A stretch of DNA of 64,000 bases from positions 62,001 to 126,000 of the forward strand of contig CAOKHL010000001.1 of NCBI GenBank assembly GCA_948468315.1. Direction: 5' to 3'. The stretch's first letter is position 1, and the number at the start of each line of letters is the position of its first letter. Under the pieces are notes generated by a model. It saw only the letters and a list, made by a program, of their open reading frames with translations, was not told the origin of the DNA and did no database searches. Shown in pieces: positions 8,860 to 18,542 of the stretch. Made by a program: the position numbers and the translations under genes. The stretch comes from an uncultured Eubacteriales bacterium (GTDB lineage: Bacteria > Bacillota > Clostridia > TANB77 > CAG-508).

Positions 8860-9748
8860 TGTATTAACATATTTAATTGGAGAAGGATTTTCCAATATAT
8901 TTAAAAATAAAAAACAAGCAGCAACATCATTTGGAACTATGTGTGTAATAATGATATTTTTTGGAATATGTTTTATATTAGTAGGAAATTTTAATCACTT
9001 TATAAAGCAAGTAGAATCAGAACAAGGAATACAAGCATATATAGTAAATGATGCAACAGAAGAAGAAATAAAAGTACTTGAAGAACAAATAAAAGCTCTA
9101 GAAGGAGTAAATACGACAGAATTTATTTCAAAAGAAGAAGCCTTGCAAAGTATGAAAAACAGATTAGGGGAAAAATCATATTTATTAGATGGATATGATG
9201 AAAACAATATATTTCCTGCATCATATATAGTAACACTTACAGACTTAACATTAAGTTCTAAAGTGCAATCTTCAATAAAAGAATTAGACAATGTAAAAAA
9301 GATTACAAGTAGTGATGAAACAATTTCAACATTAGTAAAAATAGCAAATGGAATAAAAATAGGAAGTTATGTAATTATTGCTGCATTAGTATGTGTAAGT
9401 ATATTCATAATTTCAAACACAATAAAACTTACAGTATATGCAAGAAGAAAAGAAATTTCAATAATGAAATATGTTGGGGCAACAAATAGTTTTATAAGAT
9501 GGCCTTTTATAGTAGAAGGTGTAATAATAGGAATAATTTCAGGAGCAATATCTTTAGCAATTATTGCTGGAATATATTTATTAATTGGACAAAATATAGG
9601 TTTTGTAGGATTTTTATCAAATTTAGGTTTAAGCCTATTAGAATTTAGTGATATGTTCAATTTAATATTAATTATATATTTAGTACTAGGTGTTGGAATA
9701 GGAATACTTGGAAGTAGTCTTTCAATGAGAAAATATTTAAAAGTATAG
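8849..9748 (+). CDS. ftsX: Cell-division permease-like protein FtsX
   Basis: About 299 residues from ATG 8849. I prefer this start to 8828 because GGTGG lies only 5 nt before it. Topology is FtsX-like: TM1 near residues 17-40, a large extracellular domain (residues ~45-165, including TEFISKEEALQSMKNRLGE), then three TM segments with the motif ARRKEISIMKYVGATNSFIRWPF between TM2 and TM3. It overlaps ftsE by 11 nt. It passes ATP-driven conformational change to periplasmic-side hydrolase activators, probably the two M23 proteins downstream. Confidence 0.93.
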   Translation: MKYNVLTYLIGEGFSNIFKNKKQAATSFGTMCVIMIFFGICFILVGNFNHFIKQVESEQGIQAYIVNDATEEEIKVLEEQIKALEGVNTTEFISKEEALQSMKNRLGEKSYLLDGYDENNIFPASYIVTLTDLTLSSKVQSSIKELDNVKKITSSDETISTLVKIANGIKIGSYVIIAALVCVSIFIISNTIKLTVYARRKEISIMKYVGATNSFIRWPFIVEGVIIGIISGAISLAIIAGIYLLIGQNIGFVGFLSNLGLSLLEFSDMFNLILIIYLVLGVGIGILGSSLSMRKYLKV

Positions 9749-9798
9749 ATATAAGTGCATTTTCAAATATAGAAAATAGCATGAAAGGAGGAAAAGTA

Positions 9799-10944
9799 AT
9801 GCGCAAAATATATAAACTTTTAATAATTAGTATATTAGTTTGCGCCATTTCTTTTGTTTCATATGCAGCAGATTTAAATGAATTACAGAACCAGAAAAAC
9901 GAAATTCAAACACAAATAGAAGAAGATAATAATAAACTAACAGATGTAAATGATGAACTAACAGAAAACTTAAAACAGATACAAAAATTAGATGAGAGTA
10001 TTCAAAGTACACAGGAATCATTAGACAAGTTAAATAGAGAAATTGCAGAAAAAGAAGAAGAAATATCAAAAGTAGAAATAGAACTAAAAATAATTACTCA
10101 AAAATATAATATTCAAAAAGAATTATTAGATGCAAGATTAATTGCAATGTATGAAACAGAAAACACCAATTATTTAGATGTGGTGTTAGGTGCAAGTAGT
10201 ATATCAGATTTTATATCTACTTATTACTTGATATCAGAGATAGCATCTTATGATATAGATTTATTGGAATTAGTTGAAGAACAAAAGAAAGAAATTGAAC
10301 AGAAAAATCTTGAAATAAGTACACAAAAAGAAAAATTAGTAACTGAAAAAAGAACTTCGCAAAAAACTGAAATAGCATTATCAAATACAAAGGTTTTAAG
10401 GCAGAACTATATCCAAAAATTAAGTGAAGAAGAACAAGCACTTCAAGCACAAATAGATGAATATAATAATCAAATAAATGCAATAGAAGCAGAAATAAGA
10501 AGTTTAGCATCAACAATTAATTTTGGTGAAGATTATCAAGGTGGACCAATGCAATGGCCTATATATGGTCATTATAATATAACATCAAATTATGGGATGA
10601 GAACACATCCTATAACAGGAGTTTATAAACTTCATACTGGAGTCGATATAAGTGCTACAATAGGAACAGATTTTACAGCAATGGCTAATGGCATTGTTGT
10701 TAAAGCAGAATTCAATACTGCATATGGAAATATGGTTATAATAGACCATGGAGGAGGAGTTCAAACACTTTATGCACATGGATCAGAAATTATTGCTCAA
10801 GTTGGACAAGAAGTTAAAGCAGGTGATGTTATTTTAAAAGTAGGTTCAACAGGATATTCAACAGGTCCACATGCACATTTTGAAGTTAGAATTAATGGAA
10901 CAACTGCAAATCCACTAGATTATGTTTCAATACCACAAGAATAA
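9799..10944 (+). CDS. Secreted EnvC-like M23 metallopeptidase (coiled coil + LytM)
   Basis: About 381 residues from ATG 9799, placed by AAAGGAGG, which rules out the in-frame ATG at 9781. Signal peptide (KLLIISILVCAISFVSYAA), then a long coiled coil (residues ~20-240), then an M23 domain with GMRTHPITG, the zinc ligands in HTGVD, and HAHFE near the C-terminus. All expected zinc and catalytic residues are present, so it may be an active endopeptidase, unlike degenerate E. coli EnvC. The position behind ftsEX points to control by FtsX. Confidence 0.9.
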   Translation: MRKIYKLLIISILVCAISFVSYAADLNELQNQKNEIQTQIEEDNNKLTDVNDELTENLKQIQKLDESIQSTQESLDKLNREIAEKEEEISKVEIELKIITQKYNIQKELLDARLIAMYETENTNYLDVVLGASSISDFISTYYLISEIASYDIDLLELVEEQKKEIEQKNLEISTQKEKLVTEKRTSQKTEIALSNTKVLRQNYIQKLSEEEQALQAQIDEYNNQINAIEAEIRSLASTINFGEDYQGGPMQWPIYGHYNITSNYGMRTHPITGVYKLHTGVDISATIGTDFTAMANGIVVKAEFNTAYGNMVIIDHGGGVQTLYAHGSEIIAQVGQEVKAGDVILKVGSTGYSTGPHAHFEVRINGTTANPLDYVSIPQE

Positions 10945-10978
10945 AATACTTTTTAGATAAAAGAGAGGAATTTTTATT

Positions 10979-12262
10979 ATGAAAAAAAATTTAAAAGTAC
11001 TAATAATTATACTAATAATTGCAAATATAATTACATACACTAATATAAGTGTTGCAAGTAATAAAACAGACTTGCAGAATCAACAATCAGATTTAGATGA
11101 ATCTATATCACATGCTAAAGATGATTTAAAAAATATAGAAAAAGAAAAATCAAAAACATTAAGTCAGGTAGAAGATTTAATGGGGCAAATATCTGATTAT
11201 CAAACAGAAATAAATGAATTAGATTCAAAAATTTCTAATTTACAAACTAAAATTAAAGATGCTGAAAAACAAATAAAAGAAGATGAAGAAGAATATAAAA
11301 AACAACAAAAAGCATTAGATGAAAGATTAGTTACAATGTATGAAAATGGAGATATATCTTATTTAGATGTTTTACTTTCATCAAGTAGTTTAACAGATTT
11401 TATATCAAGTTATTACATAGTTTCAGAATTAACATCATATGATACAGAAATGTTGAAACAAGTAGAAGAAGAAAAGAAAAAAATAGAAAATGAAAAACAA
11501 GAATTAGAAACAAGTAAAAAATCTTTAGACCAAGCAAAAGAAACTAAAGAAGCAAAAGCAGGAGCATTAAAAGTAGCTAAAAAAGAGAAAGAAGAAAAAG
11601 CAAAAGAACTTTCTGAAGAAGAAAAAAGTACACAAAAAGAAATAGAAGAAATGCTTGAAGATAAAGCAGTAATAGATAAACAATTACAAAAAATAGCTAA
11701 AGAAGAAGCCGAAAGACTAGAAAGAGAAAGACTAGAAGCTGAGAAAAAGGCACAAGAAGCAAATAACAATAAAAACCCAGGAAAAAATAATACATCATCT
11801 GGTTCATCATCAACTTCAAATAGTCCAAGTACAAAAGGATATATTTTCCCTGTTGCAGGATGTAGTAGAGCAAATATTAATAAATTAGTATATCCTTCAT
11901 ATAAAGGTCATACTGGTATTGATGTAAATATAGGAGTTACAGGAAAAAGTGTAGTTGCAACAAAAGCAGGAACTGTAACTACATCAACAGCTTTAAAAAA
12001 TCCAAATGGAACATATAGAAGTTATGGAGAATATGTCATGATAAATCATGGAGATGGAACAGTAACATTATATGCACATATGCTTGCAGGTTCAAGAAAA
12101 GTTCAAGAAGGAGATAAAGTATCTCAAGGTCAAGTAATTGGAACAGTAGGTTCAACAGGAAATTCATCAGGAACACATTTACATTATGAAGTAAGAATAC
12201 TTACAAATTCTGGTGGAGTATATTCATTTAAACCAACAAACCCAATTCCATATTTACCATAA
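10979..12262 (+). CDS. Second EnvC-like M23 metallopeptidase
   Basis: A 427-residue paralogue of the preceding protein: signal peptide, coiled coil to about residue 260 with many Lys/Glu heptads, a Gly/Ser/Asn linker (SSGSSSTSNSPSTKG), then an M23 domain with HTGIDVNIG and HLHYEVR. Both proteins share the coiled-coil element YLDVLLSSSSLTDFISSYYI. The zinc ligands are intact. The tandem pair probably arose by duplication, and each may act at a different stage of growth or sporulation. Confidence 0.9.
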   Translation: MKKNLKVLIIILIIANIITYTNISVASNKTDLQNQQSDLDESISHAKDDLKNIEKEKSKTLSQVEDLMGQISDYQTEINELDSKISNLQTKIKDAEKQIKEDEEEYKKQQKALDERLVTMYENGDISYLDVLLSSSSLTDFISSYYIVSELTSYDTEMLKQVEEEKKKIENEKQELETSKKSLDQAKETKEAKAGALKVAKKEKEEKAKELSEEEKSTQKEIEEMLEDKAVIDKQLQKIAKEEAERLERERLEAEKKAQEANNNKNPGKNNTSSGSSSTSNSPSTKGYIFPVAGCSRANINKLVYPSYKGHTGIDVNIGVTGKSVVATKAGTVTTSTALKNPNGTYRSYGEYVMINHGDGTVTLYAHMLAGSRKVQEGDKVSQGQVIGTVGSTGNSSGTHLHYEVRILTNSGGVYSFKPTNPIPYLP

Positions 12263-12305
12263 AAATATCTAGTTTATGGAAGTTATAAAATTTATAAACA
12301 TCGAA

Positions 12306-12349
12306 GGGAGGAAGTCTATTTAGTAAATTAGCTATTTAGACTAGAAAAA
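12306..12349 (+). promoter_or_regulatory. Shine-Dalgarno separated from start by a hairpin
   Basis: GGGAGG (12306-12311) is 39 nt from the ATG, too far for direct use. AGTCTA (12313-12318) and TAGACT (12337-12342) plus inner pairs can fold the spacer and bring the site to about 8 nt from the start. Confidence 0.45.
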
Positions 12350-13585
12350 ATGGAAAATAAAAATAAAGTTTACAAAACAGTAATGTTAGTTATTTTAACA
12401 GCATTTTTAACATTTATGATAACAGCATTTTCAATGTATTCATATTTTAGCAATAACTCATTTATTACACTTTCAGGAATTAATAATTCTACAGGTAGTA
12501 TAAGTGGTAAAAATAATTCAGAGTTGGAAAAATACTTAAAAAAAATAAAAGCAACAATAGATAAATATTATTTATGGAATGATAAAATTGATGAAGAAAA
12601 GTTACAAACAGGAGCTATTAAAGGATATGTTGAAGGATTAGAAGATGAATATACAGAATATATTCCAGCAGATGAAATGAAAGAATATAAAGAAAATATT
12701 GTAGGTAATTTTGTTGGAATTGGAATATATATGAGGGCAGATGAAGATTTAGGAAGAGTAGTTGTATATTATCCAATCCCTGATAGTCCAGCAGAAAAAG
12801 CGGGAATAAAAGCAGGAGATTTAATTATAAAAGTAAATGGTACAGAATACACATCAAATGATTTTGAAAACATTTCTAATTACATAAAAGGAGAAGAAGG
12901 GTCAACTGTAAATATATTAGTAGAGAGAAATGGAGAAAGATTATCATTTGATATAGTAAGAGAAAAAATAAATACTAATCCAATTACAATTAAGATGTTA
13001 GATAAGGAAATAGGATATTTAAAACTTCCAAGTTTTGATGAAGGAACAGCAAAAGATTTTGAAGAAAAGGTTAAAGAATTAAAATCAGAAGGCGCAAAAA
13101 GTTTAATAATAGATTTAAGAAATAATGGTGGAGGAATTGTAACAGAAGCAACAGATATTGCTAATTTTCTATTAGAAAAAGGCAAGACAATAATTTCAAC
13201 AGTAGATAATCAAGATAAAAAAGAAATAACTTATTCAAAAAATGATGCAATTTTTACTATGCCAATAACAGTTTTAGTAAATGAGAATTCAGCAAGTGCA
13301 TCTGAAATATTAGCTTGTAGTCTTCAAGATAATGAAAGAGCAAAAATTATTGGAACAAAAACTTATGGAAAAGGAATAATACAAACATTGCTTTCTTTAA
13401 ATGATGGAAGTGGTTTGAAAATAACAACAGAAGAATATTACACACCAAAAGGAACTACAATTCACGAAGTAGGAATTACACCAGATGAAGAAGTAAAACT
13501 TCCAGACACTGTAAAAAGTATATATGCAGTGAAAGAAGAAGAAGATACTCAACTTCAAAAAGCAATAGAATTATTAGAAAGATAG
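12350..13585 (+). CDS. S41 family C-terminal processing protease
   Basis: A 411-residue membrane-anchored serine protease. N-terminal TM at ~10-32, helical segment, PDZ domain at ~105-185 (VGIGIYMRADEDLGRVVVYY, DSPAEKAGIKAGDLIIKVNG), then the S41 catalytic core with GGIVTEA, the nucleophile Ser in NENSASASEILA and the Lys in GTKTYGKGIIQ. Ser-Lys dyad proteases of this type cut extracytoplasmic or cell-wall enzymes. The location behind two M23 hydrolases suggests control of wall turnover, which is inference. Confidence 0.92.
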   Translation: MENKNKVYKTVMLVILTAFLTFMITAFSMYSYFSNNSFITLSGINNSTGSISGKNNSELEKYLKKIKATIDKYYLWNDKIDEEKLQTGAIKGYVEGLEDEYTEYIPADEMKEYKENIVGNFVGIGIYMRADEDLGRVVVYYPIPDSPAEKAGIKAGDLIIKVNGTEYTSNDFENISNYIKGEEGSTVNILVERNGERLSFDIVREKINTNPITIKMLDKEIGYLKLPSFDEGTAKDFEEKVKELKSEGAKSLIIDLRNNGGGIVTEATDIANFLLEKGKTIISTVDNQDKKEITYSKNDAIFTMPITVLVNENSASASEILACSLQDNERAKIIGTKTYGKGIIQTLLSLNDGSGLKITTEEYYTPKGTTIHEVGITPDEEVKLPDTVKSIYAVKEEEDTQLQKAIELLER

Positions 13586-13597
13586 AGGAAAATTGTA

Positions 13598-14236
13598 ATG
13601 AATTTGCCAAATAAATTGACAATATTTAGAATAATATTAGTACCTATAATGGTTATTATACCATTTTTAAATATACAAGGTGAAATTTTAGGAGTACCAA
13701 TTACGTTTTTAATAATAGACTTAATTTTTATAATAGCATCAATAACAGATAAATTAGATGGAAGTATAGCAAGGTCTAAAAATTTAGTTACAACTTTTGG
13801 TAAATTTTTAGACCCCATAGCAGATAAAATTTTAGTTTTAGCAGCTTTAATAATGCTTGTAGATTTTAATAAAATTCCTGCTTGGATACCAATAATAATT
13901 TTATTTAGAGAATTTATAGTTTCTGGATATAGATTAATTGCCTCACAAAATGGAGGAAAGGTAATTGCAGCATCTATTTGGGGAAAGATAAAAACAGTAA
14001 CTCAAATGGTAGCTATAATACTAATATTTATAGATAAATATAATTTCTTTGATTTTATAAGAGCAACAACAGATGTTGTAAAACAAACTGGAAGTAGTTT
14101 TCTAATTTTAATGACAGGTCCAGAAATGATATTCAATATAATTACATCTGTACTTTTATTGATATCTGTAATAGCAACAGTTATTTCTGGAATTGACTAT
14201 TTGAAAGGTGGAAAAGAATTATTAAAAGATAAATAG
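13598..14236 (+). CDS. pgsA: CDP-diacylglycerol-glycerol-3-phosphate 3-phosphatidyltransferase
   Basis: A 212-residue integral membrane enzyme of phosphatidylglycerol synthesis. The CDP-alcohol phosphotransferase motif D-x2-D-G-x2-A-R-x8-G-x3-D-x3-D is present as DKLDGSIARSKNLVTTFGKF followed by LDPIADK, residues ~48-75. The start NLPNKLTIFRIILVPIM is typical of PgsA. It follows the protease gene by 12 bp and precedes prmC by 11 bp. Confidence 0.93.
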   Translation: MNLPNKLTIFRIILVPIMVIIPFLNIQGEILGVPITFLIIDLIFIIASITDKLDGSIARSKNLVTTFGKFLDPIADKILVLAALIMLVDFNKIPAWIPIIILFREFIVSGYRLIASQNGGKVIAASIWGKIKTVTQMVAIILIFIDKYNFFDFIRATTDVVKQTGSSFLILMTGPEMIFNIITSVLLLISVIATVISGIDYLKGGKELLKDK

Positions 14237-14247
14237 AAGGTGATAAT

Positions 14248-15093
14248 ATGACAATAAAAGAAGCTTTAAATCAAGCAGTAATAATGTTAAAAAATGAAAA
14301 TATAGAAGCACCTAAGAATAAGGCAAGAATGTTATTACAAACAACTTTGAAGAAGCCCAAAGAATATTTAATGATATATGATACCAAAGAAATCACCCCA
14401 AATGAAAGAGAACAATATATAAAAAATGTAAAAAGATTAATTTCAGGAGAACCACTTCAATATATAACAGGTAAACAAGAATTTATGAAGTTAAATTTTC
14501 TTGTAACTAAAGATGTTTTGATACCTAGACAAGATACTGAAATATTAGTGGAAGAAGTAATAAATATTGCAAATAATTTTAAAAATCCTGTAATACTAGA
14601 CCTATGTACAGGAAGTGGTGCAATAGCTATTTCTATTGCAAAATATGTAAAAAATGTGAAAGTATATGCTTCAGATATAAGTTCTAAAGCACTTGAAATA
14701 GCTAAGAAGAATGCAGAGTTTAATGGAGTTAAAAATAATATCGAGTTTGTAGAATCTAATTTGTTTTCTAAAATAAAAGATGAGAAATTTGATATAATAG
14801 TATCAAATCCACCATATATAGAAACTGATATAATAAAAACATTATCTAAAGATGTACAAAATGAGCCCAAATTAGCACTTGACGGAGGTAAAGATGGTTT
14901 AGATTTTTATAAAAAAATATCAGAAAATGCATATAAATTTTTAAATAGACAAGGATATTTGTGTTTTGAAATTGGATATAATCAAAAACAATCTGTTTTC
15001 AAAATTTTGGAAAATCAGAAAAGGTATATAAATATTTATTGTAAAAAAGATTTGTGTGGAAATGATAGAGTGATTGTTGCAAGAATAGGTTAG
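14248..15093 (+). CDS. prmC: Release factor glutamine methyltransferase PrmC
   Basis: A 281-residue SAM-dependent methyltransferase that modifies the GGQ glutamine of release factors. N-terminal helical domain, LISGEPLQYITGKQEFM, SAM motif LDLCTGSGAIAISIAK near residue 115, and the catalytic NPPY in IIVSNPPYIETD near 188. It is last in the run from ftsE to prmC. Confidence 0.93.
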   Translation: MTIKEALNQAVIMLKNENIEAPKNKARMLLQTTLKKPKEYLMIYDTKEITPNEREQYIKNVKRLISGEPLQYITGKQEFMKLNFLVTKDVLIPRQDTEILVEEVINIANNFKNPVILDLCTGSGAIAISIAKYVKNVKVYASDISSKALEIAKKNAEFNGVKNNIEFVESNLFSKIKDEKFDIIVSNPPYIETDIIKTLSKDVQNEPKLALDGGKDGLDFYKKISENAYKFLNRQGYLCFEIGYNQKQSVFKILENQKRYINIYCKKDLCGNDRVIVARIG

Positions 15094-15143
15094 TTAGTGA
15101 AGAGAAAGAGGCCAGGATCTGTCAAGATTAGATTTTATAAGTT

Positions 15144-15175
15144 AATAAAAAAAGAGTGGTTGCAATGAACCACTC
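15144..15175 (-). terminator. Terminator of the PemK/MazF-like gene
   Basis: GAGTGGTT (15154-15161) pairs with AACCACTC (15168-15175), and on the minus strand the stem is followed by TTTTTTT. A second AU-rich hairpin (GCAG 15193-15196 with CTGC 15220-15223, inner AATATC/GATATT) lies between it and the gene. Confidence 0.7.
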
Positions 15176-15279
15176 ATAAAGTCTTCTATTTTGCAGGTAC
15201 TAATATCAAAGATATTGCACTGCCAAGTTCTAACTTTATTATAATATATAATATGCATATTTGTCAAATGTTATACAGA

Positions 15280-15990
15280 TTATTTTATAAAAAGTTGCTT
15301 GATTTTTGAGTCAATTAAATCTAAGGTATTATTTGAAACTCTCAAATTAGCAAGAATATCAGAAGAAGTTTTAGGATCATATATTCTTTGTTTACTAACT
15401 GTAGTAATTTGAGATATTAAAGCAATACTTCCCTTTTTCATTTTTGAGATTTCTTTTTCTATCTTTTTTATATATTTAAAATCAATATTAAATTGTTCTA
15501 CTTTTTCAGCAGGTAACTGCCATATATTTTCATACTCTTCAGATAATTTTTTAAACATATTGTCATAGATTTTCTTTAAATTCAAGTAGATTTCATCTCC
15601 TAAATTAAGAGTAGTGCTATTGTATTTCTTATTTTCTTTTATAGAAGTTAATGGAATTACTGTCAAAGTACCAGATGATAATGCATTAGATTTATCTAGT
15701 ACAATGCAATAATGTAAACCACCTTCCTCACTTCCAACATTAAAACCTAGATTTACTTTAATTATGCTACCACGCTTATATTTTTTCAAAAGTCTGGGAT
15801 TAAAAGTTTCTTCTGCTAAATTGTATTTTGCGAAATCTTCAAACCAGTATGAAAGTAAGTTTGCTTTTTTCAAATGATTATTATCTATATGATAAGTTAG
15901 TAATGAATCTAACTGATTTAATGCTATTTGTTTATGAGCAACAGTATTTATATATTCTGTTATATTTTCTTTATTTTGCTTGTCTTCCAA
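15280..15990 (-). CDS. PemK/MazF-family toxin-like protein with N-terminal helical extension
   Basis: About 236 residues. I take TTG at 15990 as start because AAGGTGG lies 8 nt upstream; the frame stays open to GTG at 16002. Residues ~1-65 are helical. From ~68 the MazF core is visible: KRGSIIKVNLGFNVGSEEGG, HYCIVLDKS, LTVIPLTS, and the late QITTVSKQRIYDP typical of the family. MazF proteins are ribonucleases, but this one has a long insert and no adjacent antitoxin ORF, so it may be a solitary PemK-like protein common in Firmicutes. Whether it cuts RNA is unknown. Confidence 0.72.
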   Translation of the reverse strand: MEDKQNKENITEYINTVAHKQIALNQLDSLLTYHIDNNHLKKANLLSYWFEDFAKYNLAEETFNPRLLKKYKRGSIIKVNLGFNVGSEEGGLHYCIVLDKSNALSSGTLTVIPLTSIKENKKYNSTTLNLGDEIYLNLKKIYDNMFKKLSEEYENIWQLPAEKVEQFNIDFKYIKKIEKEISKMKKGSIALISQITTVSKQRIYDPKTSSDILANLRVSNNTLDLIDSKIKQLFIK

Positions 15991-16002
15991 TAATAACACC
16001 AC

Positions 16003-16351
16003 CTTAAACTATTAACTGTTTCTTATGGTTAACATTATACCAAACAAAAGTTTTTAATGCAATAGTTTTTTAGTAATTTATACAATTTTTATTTTATAGT
16101 ATATATTTGGTTATATTTATGCTAAATTAAACTCTTAAGAAATAAATATTTTTGAGCAAATGTAAGAGGAATACTATGAGAAATAAGCATGTTTAAATAA
16201 CCGAATTCATTTATTTTGTAAATTTTTCCATAAATTTATTTTTTTACACTCATCAAAAAAGTATAAATCTAATTTTTTTTGCCAAAATAAATTTATATCA
16301 ATTTTTAATTTTTGATAAAAATTGTGTACAATTAGAAAGGTGGTAGAAAAG
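16003..16351. other. AT-rich divergent intergenic region
   Basis: Non-coding gap between the PemK-like gene and the CBS gene. I see only A/T-rich sequence with no convincing spaced promoter or hairpin. Confidence 0.5.
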
Positions 16352-16801
16352 ATGAAAGTAAGTGAATGTATGTGTCAAGATGTTTGCTTTGTAAAGCCAG
16401 ATTGTAAAGTTTATGATGCAGCAAGAATAATGAATGAGAATCATGTAGGATGTATTCCCGTATGTGATGATGATAAATGTATAGTAGGACTTTTAACAGA
16501 TAGAGATATAGTTTTAAGAACAGTTGCATGTGATAAAAATGCAAAAGCAACACCTGTAAGTGAAATAATGACAACAAATGTATGTACTTGTGGATGTGAA
16601 GAAGATGTATGTGAAGCAGAAAATGCAATGGCAAGAAATCAAATAAGAAGAATACCAGTTATTGATGAAAAAAATAAAATGGTTGGAATTTTAACAATGG
16701 GAGATTTAGCTCATCATGGTAAAAAAATAGGAGAGCATAATTTTTCTGCAACAGTAGAAAATATATGTGATTGTAAAGGAACAATAAAAAATTGTTGTTA
16801 A
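16352..16801 (+). CDS. Cysteine-rich tandem CBS-domain protein
   Basis: About 149 residues from ATG 16352, behind GAAAGGTGG. It has two CBS motifs: VYDAARIMNENHVGCIPVCD, VGLLTDRDIVLR and AENAMARNQIRRIPVIDEKN, VGILTMGDLAHHG. CBS pairs bind adenosyl nucleotides. Unusually it carries about 14 Cys, clustered as CMCQDVC, CTCGCEEDVC and the C-terminal CDC...NCC, suggesting metal or Fe-S binding or redox control. The CBS assignment is firm; the metal idea is inference. It appears monocistronic. Confidence 0.85.
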   Translation: MKVSECMCQDVCFVKPDCKVYDAARIMNENHVGCIPVCDDDKCIVGLLTDRDIVLRTVACDKNAKATPVSEIMTTNVCTCGCEEDVCEAENAMARNQIRRIPVIDEKNKMVGILTMGDLAHHGKKIGEHNFSATVENICDCKGTIKNCC

Positions 16802-16855
16802 AAAAATGGATAATCTAAATTTGTACAAGAATTTAGAAAAATAAGCATAAAAACG

Positions 16856-16953
16856 AAACCTCTTAATATAATTATAATAAAAACGAGATTAAAAGTAGTA
16901 AAGCTTGTTTATTACTAATTAATTCGGTAAGTTTTAATTATATTAGGAGGTTT
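16856..16953 (+). promoter_or_regulatory. Leader stem-loop that can mask the sipL ribosome binding site
   Basis: Positions 16856-16874 pair along all 19 bases (one G-U) with 16935-16953, which contains the AGGAGG of sipL. The 60-nt loop holds a further 8-bp hairpin (AGTAGTAA with TTATTACT). In the folded state the ribosome binding site would be hidden. Confidence 0.5.
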
Positions 16954-16958
16954 AATTT

Positions 16959-18542
16959 ATGGAGGTACAAGTAAGCAAAGAAAATATATGTATCAATAAA
17001 CTAGTAGCAGAAAAAAAGGAATTGGTTTTTGTACATAATGATATGATAGTTCCTGACTCAAAGCCAGACATTTTAAATACAATAAATATATCAGGAAATG
17101 TTTGCATATACAAAAAAGAGATAATGGATGATAAAGTTAAAATAGATGGGAACATAAATACATATATAATGTATTTGCCAGATAGTAAAGATGATAATCT
17201 AAGAGCTATAAATTGTAACTTGGATTTTTCAGAAACTATATCCGTTCCAGGAGCAAGAGAAGGAATGATTTTAACTACAAAATGTGTAATTAGAGATATA
17301 GAATGTAAAGTCATAAATGGAAGAAAAATAAGTGTAAAAGCAGGAGTAGAATTTTGTATAAAACTTTATTCTAATGAAGATGTAGAAATAATAAACAAAG
17401 TGGGTAATATAGAAGATATTCAAGTATTACAAGAAGATTTTAATGTAAATTCTTTAGTTGGAAACGGAAGAACATCTGTATATGCAAAAGACACTTTAAA
17501 TATTGAGCCAAAAGATGAACTTGCTGAGATTTTAAAAGTTGATGTAAACTTGGTAGATAAAGATATGAAACTTAGTTATAATAAAGTTTTAGCTAAAGCT
17601 GAGCTTGAGATAAAAATGATGTATTTAACAGAAGATAACAGAATTGGAAGGCTAGTTGGAAGAATACCAGTAGTAGGATTTATTGATATACAAAATATAT
17701 CAGAAAATAATATATGTGATGTAAACTATGAGATAAAAAATATGATGTTTAGACCAAACCCAGTAGAAGAACATTCAATTTATGTGGAAATGGAAATAGA
17801 ACAAAGTTGTATGGCTTTTGAAAAGAAACAAATAAATCTTATTCAAGATTTATATAGTCCTACATGTAATTTAGAATTCTCACAAAAAAGAATATCATCA
17901 TCTACTGATAAGACAGAAAGAACAAAGCAGTTTTCTATTAAAGATAAAATACAAATACCAGGGATGGAAGAGGGAAATCTTCTAGATATAGAGGCTATAC
18001 CAAATCTTTCAAATACTAAAATAACAAATTCAAAAATTATATATTCTGGAGATATAAATTTAAATTTCATATTTGCAAATGAGAATTCTTTAAATTCAAG
18101 AAATGCAAAAATGCCATTTGAAGTATCTGTAGATAATATAGATGGTACAGATGGAATAAATGTAGAAACAGATTTAGCAATTGGAAGTACTAATTTTGAC
18201 ATAGACTCAAGAGGAGAAGCAACAGGAGAGATTGAGATGGAGGTATCTACAAAGACAAGTAAAAATGTAAATATGAATATAATAGATAATATAGAAGTAG
18301 TAGATGAGTTAAATGAACCAGACGATGAAGATTATGATAGTTTAATTTTATATATTGTAATGCCAGGAGATACTTTATGGAAAATAGCCAAAAGGTTTAA
18401 TAGTACAGTTGAAGAATTAGCTAGAATGAATGGAATTGAAGATGAAAATAAACTAGTTGTAGGTCAAAAAATATATATACCAAAATTTAATTTGGTAAGG
18501 AAAGAAAATACTGAAAATGCAAGAGAGCAAATCTTTGTATAA
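16959..18542 (+). CDS. sipL: SipL-like spore coat assembly protein (DUF3794 + LysM)
   Basis: A 527-residue protein. The N-terminal and middle parts carry DUF3794-type segments (PDSKPDILNTINISGNVCI, LRAINCNLDFSETISVPGA, IPGMEEGNLLDIEAIPNLSN). The C-terminus is one LysM domain (IVMPGDTLWKIAKRFN, LARMNGI, LVVGQKIYIPK; residues ~462-507). This layout and length match clostridial SipL, which binds SpoIVA during coat formation around the forespore. yunB overlaps its 3' end. Confidence 0.85.
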   Translation: MEVQVSKENICINKLVAEKKELVFVHNDMIVPDSKPDILNTINISGNVCIYKKEIMDDKVKIDGNINTYIMYLPDSKDDNLRAINCNLDFSETISVPGAREGMILTTKCVIRDIECKVINGRKISVKAGVEFCIKLYSNEDVEIINKVGNIEDIQVLQEDFNVNSLVGNGRTSVYAKDTLNIEPKDELAEILKVDVNLVDKDMKLSYNKVLAKAELEIKMMYLTEDNRIGRLVGRIPVVGFIDIQNISENNICDVNYEIKNMMFRPNPVEEHSIYVEMEIEQSCMAFEKKQINLIQDLYSPTCNLEFSQKRISSSTDKTERTKQFSIKDKIQIPGMEEGNLLDIEAIPNLSNTKITNSKIIYSGDINLNFIFANENSLNSRNAKMPFEVSVDNIDGTDGINVETDLAIGSTNFDIDSRGEATGEIEMEVSTKTSKNVNMNIIDNIEVVDELNEPDDEDYDSLILYIVMPGDTLWKIAKRFNSTVEELARMNGIEDENKLVVGQKIYIPKFNLVRKENTENAREQIFV

